Below the pieces are notes generated by a model. It worked only from the letters and a program-made list of their open reading frames with translations, did no database searches and was not told where the DNA came from. The translations under genes and the position numbers were made by a program. This document shows positions 59,046 through 64,000 of a stretch of 64,000 nt of DNA, piece after piece (the first letter of the stretch is position 1; the number at the start of each line of letters is the position of its first letter). This stretch comes from Abiotrophia defectiva ATCC 49176 (GTDB lineage: Bacteria > Bacillota > Bacilli > Lactobacillales > Aerococcaceae), in contig NZ_KI535340.1 of the NCBI RefSeq assembly GCF_000160075.2, positions 407,761 to 471,760 on the forward strand, in the 5' to 3' direction.

Positions 59046-59190
59046 GGGACAAATCGGCTACCCTAGGTCGCGATCACTATAAACGACTACTCCCAAACTC
59101 CCGCTAGTCCAAAATATTGGGCGCTTGGGAGTAGGATGTTTATATTAGTCGCACGCGAGAACCTGGTCCGGGTAGCGCTAGATTTGTCCC
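59046..59190 (-). ncRNA. Large nested stem-loop between the binding-protein and permease genes
   Basis: On the minus strand five helices stack: GGGACAAATC (59046-59055) with 59181-59190; GCTACCC (59057-59063) with 59170-59176; AGGT with ACCT; TATAAAC (59078-59084) with 59138-59144; CTACTCCCAA (59087-59096) with 59125-59134, closed by an apical region of about 28 nt. The lowest helix ends directly before UUUUAUU on the minus strand, so the element could act as a partial terminator and 3' stabiliser for the binding-protein mRNA. I know no matching RNA family. Confidence 0.65.
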
Positions 59191-59230
59191 AGTAAATCAA
59201 GCACTCTCTGAATTCAGATTATAGTGTGGC

Positions 59231-60529
59231 TTATTTTGCTTCTTCGTAGGTTGCTTGCGCTTGTTCTACGTAGCTGTCCACTAATTCTTTTACATCACCT
59301 TGGCCAGACAATACCCCTTGGAGCATTGGGAACCAAAGTGGACGCATTTTAGCGTAACCTGGAATGGTGTTGTAGTAAGCACCGAAGTGATCTGACAAAC
59401 CTTCAGCAAATTTCAGCTCTTCGTTGTCATAGAGGCCTTTCACGCCTTTTTGAGCAGAGAAGTTACCAGTTGCTTTCAAGGTGCGAGTTCCCCATTCTGG
59501 GTCGTTGATCATGAAGTCTACAAATTTTTGAGCGGCTTCAATCTTCTTGTCGTCACCGTTATCGAAAACTGCAGGACCAGCTACTAAGTATTCATACTTA
59601 GGTGATTTGTTAGCATTAGGGAATGGTAAGAAGCGAACATTTAAATCTTCTACTGATTTCCATTGTGCGTAAAGACCTGGACTTGCTAAGATGCTTAATG
59701 GAGACTTACCAGACTTGAAGTATTCCAAAGCATCCTTTGCTTCTAAGGCTGCGCCTTGGCCAATAATGCCTTTAGGTGCTTGTTCGCGAATCCATTGAAG
59801 GGCTTTTACCCCATTTTCATCATTGATAGTGTATTTATTTACTTCATCGTTCGTAATCCAAGAACCGTATAGGTTAGATACAAAGGCACGTGGACCTTGG
59901 TCACCAGCTGCAGACTTAGCGTAAACCACGGTTGGAATTAGATCTTTGTCTTTCTCATGAACTGCTTCTAAGAATTTTTGGAATTCTTCAGGAGTCCAGT
60001 TACGGCCTTCTTTTTCGAATGGCAAGAGGTCTGTCACACCTAACTTGTCAGTCAACTTAGTGTTAACTGCCATCAAGAATGGTGCAATCCCTTGTGGATA
60101 GAGATACAATTCGTCTTCGAAGGAGCTAGCCTTAACAGCTGATTCATTTAATTTTGAAGTGTCAACGTCTTTGAATGGTGCCAAATAACCCTTGCTTGCC
60201 CAGTCGATGACACGACCTGGTGCATCATAGATTACGTCAGGGTTGGTCTTAGATTGGATAGCTGTTTCAATTTTAGCTGGACCGTCTGTGAAGTCGATCT
60301 TTTGATATTCAACTTTGATGCCTGGGTTCTTAGCTTCAAAGGCTTTGATCAAGGCTGCATCGTATTCTTCAGAAGTCTTGAATTCTGAGTCACTGGTAAA
60401 GTTAGGGAAGTTCCAGTATTTAATGGTTACTGTCTCTTCAGCACGCACATCGGATGGTACCGCTGTCACAACTGTGTTTAATAAAATTCCACAAGATAAG
60501 GCAGCTGCAAAAACTTTTGATAATTTCAT
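59231..60529 (-). CDS. Sialic acid ABC transporter substrate-binding protein
   Basis: A 432-residue extracellular solute-binding protein of the CUT1 type. It has a signal peptide (about 1-29, ending DVRA before EETV) and then IKYWNFPNFTSDSEF, resembling SatA-type sialic acid binding proteins. No proper lipobox: the only early Cys (Cys13 in A-L-S-C-G) is followed by hydrophobic residues and lacks Leu/Val at -3. The ATG overlaps the regulator stop (ATGA). Confidence 0.9.
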   Translation of the reverse strand: MKLSKVFAAALSCGILLNTVVTAVPSDVRAEETVTIKYWNFPNFTSDSEFKTSEEYDAALIKAFEAKNPGIKVEYQKIDFTDGPAKIETAIQSKTNPDVIYDAPGRVIDWASKGYLAPFKDVDTSKLNESAVKASSFEDELYLYPQGIAPFLMAVNTKLTDKLGVTDLLPFEKEGRNWTPEEFQKFLEAVHEKDKDLIPTVVYAKSAAGDQGPRAFVSNLYGSWITNDEVNKYTINDENGVKALQWIREQAPKGIIGQGAALEAKDALEYFKSGKSPLSILASPGLYAQWKSVEDLNVRFLPFPNANKSPKYEYLVAGPAVFDNGDDKKIEAAQKFVDFMINDPEWGTRTLKATGNFSAQKGVKGLYDNEELKFAEGLSDHFGAYYNTIPGYAKMRPLWFPMLQGVLSGQGDVKELVDSYVEQAQATYEEAK

Positions 60530-61359
60530 GTTGATTCCCCCATTTGTAATTTTTGGTTGATAGATGTAATTTCTTGAATCGTCTTCTGCATATTTTGACT
60601 GAAGACAGGATTTTCTAGCATCATTAGCGTTATGGCGTCGATGAGAAAGAAAATCGGTAACTGAGTATTGACGAAAAACTCACTATTAACAAACCGGCTA
60701 TTGTGTACCAGAAGGGTCTCATCGGCCAACTTAGCCAAACTACTTCCCTTCATGCTAGTTATAGCTACCAAAATGGCGCCATTTTGCTTGGCATTGCCTA
60801 AAGCATCAATCACATCCTTTGTTTCACCAGAATTACTAATGGCAATTACCACGTCACTAGAACGTGTCACCGTACTGGAGATAATCATCATATGCGAGTC
60901 CGTCTCACTCGTTGCTGGCAGGCCCATACGTGACAGGCGAATAGCCAATTCCCGAGCCGTTAGCCCTGAGGACCCCATCCCATAAACCATGATTCGGTTG
61001 GCTTGAGAGAGGACTTGAATTAGCTGGCGGAGCTGATATTCTGATTGTAATTCTGATGTTCGTTGAATGATACGGTTATAGAATTCGCTAACCGTATCGA
61101 ACATATCATGATTTTGGTGATTGCTTGCCGACTCCCCTTCACTGGCTTGCAGTTGAATTTTCAAATCAACAAAGCTCTCACAACCTACTTTACGACAAAA
61201 GCGTGTAATGGTTGCGGCTGAAACACCTGTTTCTTTGGCCATCTCGCTAATGGTAATGTTAGTAAAGTAGGGACTTTCTTGCATAATATAGGTTGCAAGG
61301 AGCTGTTCCTTTGGTGATAGATGAACGAAGTTGGCTTCAATTCGCTCTAATACTCCCAT
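60526..61359 (-). CDS. nanR: RpiR-type transcriptional regulator (NanR-like)
   Basis: A 277-residue regulator with an N-terminal RpiR helix-turn-helix (NITISEMAKETGVSAATITRFCRKVG, about 34-59) and a C-terminal SIS sugar-phosphate-binding domain (IMVYGMGSSGLTARELA, IAISNSGETKDV). In streptococcal nan loci such proteins respond to ManNAc-6-P or sialic acid products. It is translationally coupled to the binding-protein gene. Likely target sites lie at 62315-62355. Confidence 0.92.
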   Translation of the reverse strand: MGVLERIEANFVHLSPKEQLLATYIMQESPYFTNITISEMAKETGVSAATITRFCRKVGCESFVDLKIQLQASEGESASNHQNHDMFDTVSEFYNRIIQRTSELQSEYQLRQLIQVLSQANRIMVYGMGSSGLTARELAIRLSRMGLPATSETDSHMMIISSTVTRSSDVVIAISNSGETKDVIDALGNAKQNGAILVAITSMKGSSLAKLADETLLVHNSRFVNSEFFVNTQLPIFFLIDAITLMMLENPVFSQNMQKTIQEITSINQKLQMGEST

Positions 61360-61371
61360 GGGATCACATCC

Positions 61372-62256
61372 TTATTGAGTTAGCTTAATGAGTTGAGATA
61401 GCGCACCTAACATCCCAGCATCGTTACCTGACTGGGCTGGTCGAATCTCTGTTGTGAGGAAGCGAGGATCAATCACACGTTGGTCCAAGATTGCCATTAG
61501 ACGTGGCATAATGAGATCAGCACGTGCTAGAATTCCTCCCCCTAGGACAAGGACTTCTGGATTCAGTAGATAAATCGCTGATAAAAGTCCGGTGGCTAAA
61601 TGATTTAGAAATTGGTCGAGTACTTGGCTTAAGACTGGATCTCCAGTTGCTTCCAAGCGGTCAAAGAAGGCTTCCCCACTGAGATTTTCACCTGTCGCTT
61701 GAGCCGCCTGTTCTAACAACGCAGTTGTTGAGGCTAATTCCTGAAAGGCTGCTTTGCCAATAGGCAAGTAGCCAACCTCTCCGGCCATGTCGCTCACACC
61801 GGTTAGCAGTTGTCCATCTAAAACAATGGCTCCCCCTACACCTGTACCAATCGTAAAACATATCATGGACTTAGGTGGCTGGCCTGTTCGACTGGCTTGC
61901 CAGTATTCACCCAAACAAGCTGCGTTCACATCATTTACCACATAGCAAGGCAGACCAGTGAGCGCTTCCACTTCAGCTTTCAGTGGCGTCCCCGTATAAC
62001 CTGGGATAGTGGGCCCTGCAAATCGTATAGACCCGTCACGAGAATCAACCACTCCAGCAGTTGAAATCGCCACGCCCGATAGGCTTTCCTGGGATTGAAC
62101 CTGCTTTGTAATCGAAAGAACTTGTTGCAATATCTGGTTAGAATACTGGTCAACGCTGGTTTTGACCTTCTGAGTCTGGCCTAGCGCTTCCCCCTTTTCA
62201 TTGAAGAGACCATATTTAATGAAGGTCCCGCCAATATCAAAGCACAAGTAATTCAT
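61372..62256 (-). CDS. nanK: ROK family N-acetylmannosamine kinase
   Basis: A 294-residue ROK kinase that would phosphorylate ManNAc to ManNAc-6-P. It has the phosphate-binding FDIGGTFIKYGLF start and a FTIGTGVGGAIVLDGQLLTG segment. The zinc-site residues usual in ROK kinases are altered: GEVGYLP replaces the G-E-x-G-H motif, and the Cys-rich zinc loop is absent. ATG 62256 (8 nt after AGAGGTGA) is chosen over GTG 62268. First gene of the nan operon. Confidence 0.9.
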   Translation of the reverse strand: MNYLCFDIGGTFIKYGLFNEKGEALGQTQKVKTSVDQYSNQILQQVLSITKQVQSQESLSGVAISTAGVVDSRDGSIRFAGPTIPGYTGTPLKAEVEALTGLPCYVVNDVNAACLGEYWQASRTGQPPKSMICFTIGTGVGGAIVLDGQLLTGVSDMAGEVGYLPIGKAAFQELASTTALLEQAAQATGENLSGEAFFDRLEATGDPVLSQVLDQFLNHLATGLLSAIYLLNPEVLVLGGGILARADLIMPRLMAILDQRVIDPRFLTTEIRPAQSGNDAGMLGALSQLIKLTQ

Positions 62257-62288
62257 CCAATTTGTCACCTCTCTTTCTGTCTTTCAAC

Positions 62289-62355
62289 TGATCACGCTTT
62301 CATTATACACCAAAGAAAATATTTTTCAAGTGTTTTTATGAAGAAAATTATTTTC
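62289..62355 (-). promoter_or_regulatory. nan operon promoter with regulator palindromes and cre site
   Basis: On the minus strand TTGAAA (62324-62329) and TATAAT (62302-62307) are 16 bp apart. GAAAATATTTTTC (62315-62327) lies across the spacer and -35, and the perfect palindrome GAAAATTATTTTC (62343-62355) lies just upstream; both fit a NanR/RpiR site. TGATCACGCTTTCA (62289-62302) matches the CcpA cre consensus at 13 of 14 positions and overlaps the start point. A weaker cre-like match is at 62410-62423. The rest, to 62517, shows no gene. Confidence 0.8.
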
Positions 62356-62517
62356 ATGATTGATTTTCTATTAGCTTCATTTTTAATCCTTGCTTCTATG
62401 GCATTTACATGAAAGCGTCATCTATTTTTCATTGATTTACACCTTTCCTTCTAGCTATTTTATCTTCCTTTCCAAAATCAGACGATCAGACAAGCTATTG
62501 TAAGATTTAAATGCACA

Positions 62518-62545
62518 TAAAAAGACTAGGAAAGACTCCTAGCCT
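62518..62545 (-). terminator. Terminator of the esterase gene
   Basis: CTAGGA (62526-62531) pairs with TCCTAG (62537-62542), extended by partly matched flanks, then UUUUU on the minus strand. Confidence 0.75.
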
Positions 62546-62553
62546 CATCTACC

Positions 62554-63294
62554 TTATAAGCCTAAACGACTCAAGAAATATGGCATTTGCACGCGCCACC
62601 ATGGCCAGTCATGTGCTACATCGCCACCCCACTCGTCGAACCAAGCAGGTACTCCCTTCATTTCTAAGGCTTCTTTCACCTTATAGAAGGATGGTAAACC
62701 ATCATGCTCCCAAGGCCCATGCCCGGTACAGACAATAATATTGGATTGACGGTATTGATCAAGGAACCAAGGATCATGTTGGTTGAAGACATAATCACTT
62801 GGCGAATTAGAATAGATTGCCTCATCATCGCCATATTCCCCTACAAAGAAACGTGCATCATAGACCCCACTTAAGGCAATCACCCCGCGGAAAACATCTG
62901 GATGTTGGAGGAAGAAGTTGAGCGCATGGTAGGCCCCCATACTGCAACCCGTCGTCATCATTGGATCAAACCAGCCCGTCTTATGCTTAATAAAAGGAAT
63001 AGCTTCGCTAATGACATAACGCTCATAAGCCCGATGCATTTCTGCACGATCGTGTGGGTTTTTCCAGTCGGCCAACCAACTTTCACTGTCAACACTAGCT
63101 AAGGTGAAAAATTGGACGCGACCTGCTTCAATAGAGTCTCGACAGGCATCAATCATGCCAAAGTCGGCATATTCATTATGGGTTCCGCCAGATGACGGGA
63201 AGACCACAATCGGTAGTCCGGCATGACCATAACGATTGAGAGGCATTTCGCGATTGAGTTGACCACTCCAGTGACTTAACCATTCTACGTGCAT
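62554..63294 (-). CDS. Esterase family (PF00756-type) alpha/beta hydrolase
   Basis: A 246-residue esterase D/mycolyltransferase-like hydrolase without a signal peptide. The nucleophile Ser is in TTGCSMGAYHAL (about residue 117), with HGPWEHDG and HDWPWWR near the C-terminus supplying acidic and His residues. It follows the ATP-grasp gene by 3 bp, so the two act together; substrate unknown. Not part of the nan operon, as a terminator intervenes. Confidence 0.88.
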   Translation of the reverse strand: MHVEWLSHWSGQLNREMPLNRYGHAGLPIVVFPSSGGTHNEYADFGMIDACRDSIEAGRVQFFTLASVDSESWLADWKNPHDRAEMHRAYERYVISEAIPFIKHKTGWFDPMMTTGCSMGAYHALNFFLQHPDVFRGVIALSGVYDARFFVGEYGDDEAIYSNSPSDYVFNQHDPWFLDQYRQSNIIVCTGHGPWEHDGLPSFYKVKEALEMKGVPAWFDEWGGDVAHDWPWWRVQMPYFLSRLGL

Positions 63295-63297
63295 TTA

Positions 63298-64000
63298 TTA
63301 TTGTCCTCCTTGTTTCTTGTGTACATATTGACTTACTTCTTCCACTTCTTCTTGGGTATCCGCAAGAACAACTAGAAACTCATTCCCCATAATGGCTGAA
63401 AAAGCATCTGGCAAGCGATCAACCATTTTGACACGGTCACCGTATCTTGCCCGAATCTCATCAACATTGTGCGCGTATGATAACTCATCACGGCGTGAGA
63501 TGCCCACCCCATAATGTCGATCATAGCTTGGTGTTTCTTCTAACCTTCTAGTTACGATATCGGCATAGATAGCGTAGAGGTCACAACCATAAGCATAGTT
63601 ATAGAGATCGATTGTATAGCCTCCAGCTAAGCGGTTATTATATTCGATGGCTACATAGTCTCCCTTTTTACGACGGAAGAATTCGATATGGAAGAAGCGT
63701 TCCTTCATCCCAAAGGCCTTAACTGCTGCCTGGCCGTATTCAGCCAACTTAGGCTCTACATCCTTTTGGACAATGTTGGTGTAATCACACTGGCCCTCAA
63801 TCAGTTCTAAGGTTGGCAAGGAATAAACAAAACTTGTTGAAAAAACAATCTTGCCATTTTCATCAACTAAACCGTCAAATGTACAGAGCTCCGCATCCAA
63901 GACATAAGGTTCCACAAAATAAGGTACGGATTGGTCCCACTCGGACAAGAAAGTTGCGACATCTTCTTTGGTCTCAAGTCTATAGGTTGCTGCCGTCCCT
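63298..64000 (-). CDS. ATP-grasp carboxylate-amine ligase-like protein (partial, 5' end outside window)
   Basis: The frame stays open to the window edge, adding about 17 residues (GTAATYRLETKEDVATF) to the visible 216; a TTG at 63948 is not the true start. The ATP-grasp core is clear: G-x-x-A-T-Y-R-L-E-T, FVEPYVLDAELCTFDGLVDENG, RFFHIEFFRRKKGDYVAIEYNNRLAGGYTID with the metal-binding Glu/Asn pair, and a C-terminal lid. Such enzymes couple a carboxylate to an amine or thiol through acyl phosphate. Substrates unknown. Confidence 0.85.
   Translation of the reverse strand, partial: GTAATYRLETKEDVATFLSEWDQSVPYFVEPYVLDAELCTFDGLVDENGKIVFSTSFVYSLPTLELIEGQCDYTNIVQKDVEPKLAEYGQAAVKAFGMKERFFHIEFFRRKKGDYVAIEYNNRLAGGYTIDLYNYAYGCDLYAIYADIVTRRLEETPSYDRHYGVGISRRDELSYAHNVDEIRARYGDRVKMVDRLPDAFSAIMGNEFLVVLADTQEEVEEVSQYVHKKQGGQ

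Overview
The window is a low-to-medium GC Gram-positive chromosome segment, most plausibly a host-associated member of the Lactobacillales (Aerococcaceae-like, for example the Abiotrophia/Facklamia/Aerococcus group). This placement is inferred from gene content, not from a database search. Supporting features are strong AGGAGG ribosome binding sites, sigma-A type promoters, the mevalonate pathway (mvaS, mvaA), a CggR-controlled glycolytic operon, H2O-forming NADH oxidase, luxS, a glmS ribozyme, a serS T-box, ECF-type vitamin transporters (folT, bioY) and a surface sialidase with a YSIRK-type signal and sortase tail.

Layout. 1-~185: the 5' end of an IS200-type element running off the left edge. 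221-5236 (minus): smpB, rnr, carboxylesterase, secG and a TauE/SafE permease. 5627-6361 (plus): a secreted repeat protein with an extreme Tyr/Asn/Asp tail, the most unusual gene here. 6496-13733 (minus): glycolytic block cggR-gap-pgk-tpiA-gpmI-eno with hairpins at several junctions. 14118-17676: luxS, a YczE-like membrane protein, tRNA-Ser(CGA), a tetrahydrofolate riboswitch with folT, and a GNAT acetyltransferase tandemly duplicated, the second copy broken by one nonsense codon. 17779-22563: NADH oxidase, an exported flavoprotein reductase, and an Mga-like regulator whose reading frame has no ordinary start codon at the expected place. 22650-26640 (minus): malQ-glgP for maltodextrin/glycogen, behind a LacI-type operator. 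26849-31657: glutaredoxin-like protein, mvaS, mvaA, YggS and two unknown proteins. 32002-34074: glmS with its self-cleaving ribozyme and promoter. 34466-40458: DUF402 phosphatase, heterodimeric ABC exporter, mutY lacking the iron-sulfur cysteines, and bioY with an operator over its -35. 40536-51167: surface protein with AI-2E-type permease, lactonase, uppP, PTS IIA, serS, trmL, rplY, NusG-II protein, DNA glycosylase, YfiH and an unknown protein.

51318-62355 (minus) is a sialic-acid operon: nanK, RpiR-type regulator, ABC binding protein, two permeases, nanE, a small membrane protein, YhcH-like protein, N-acetylneuraminate lyase and cell-wall sialidase. Together these release host sialic acid, import it, split it to N-acetylmannosamine, phosphorylate it and epimerise it to GlcNAc-6-P. 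The promoter carries two regulator-like palindromes and a near-consensus cre site. A nested ~145-nt stem-loop sits between the binding-protein and permease genes. The right edge holds an esterase and a partial ATP-grasp ligase.

The best candidates for something undescribed are the Tyr-rich secreted protein (5627-6361), the structured RNA in the nan operon (59046-59190), the ATP-grasp/esterase pair at the right edge, and the Mga-like gene with a non-canonical start.
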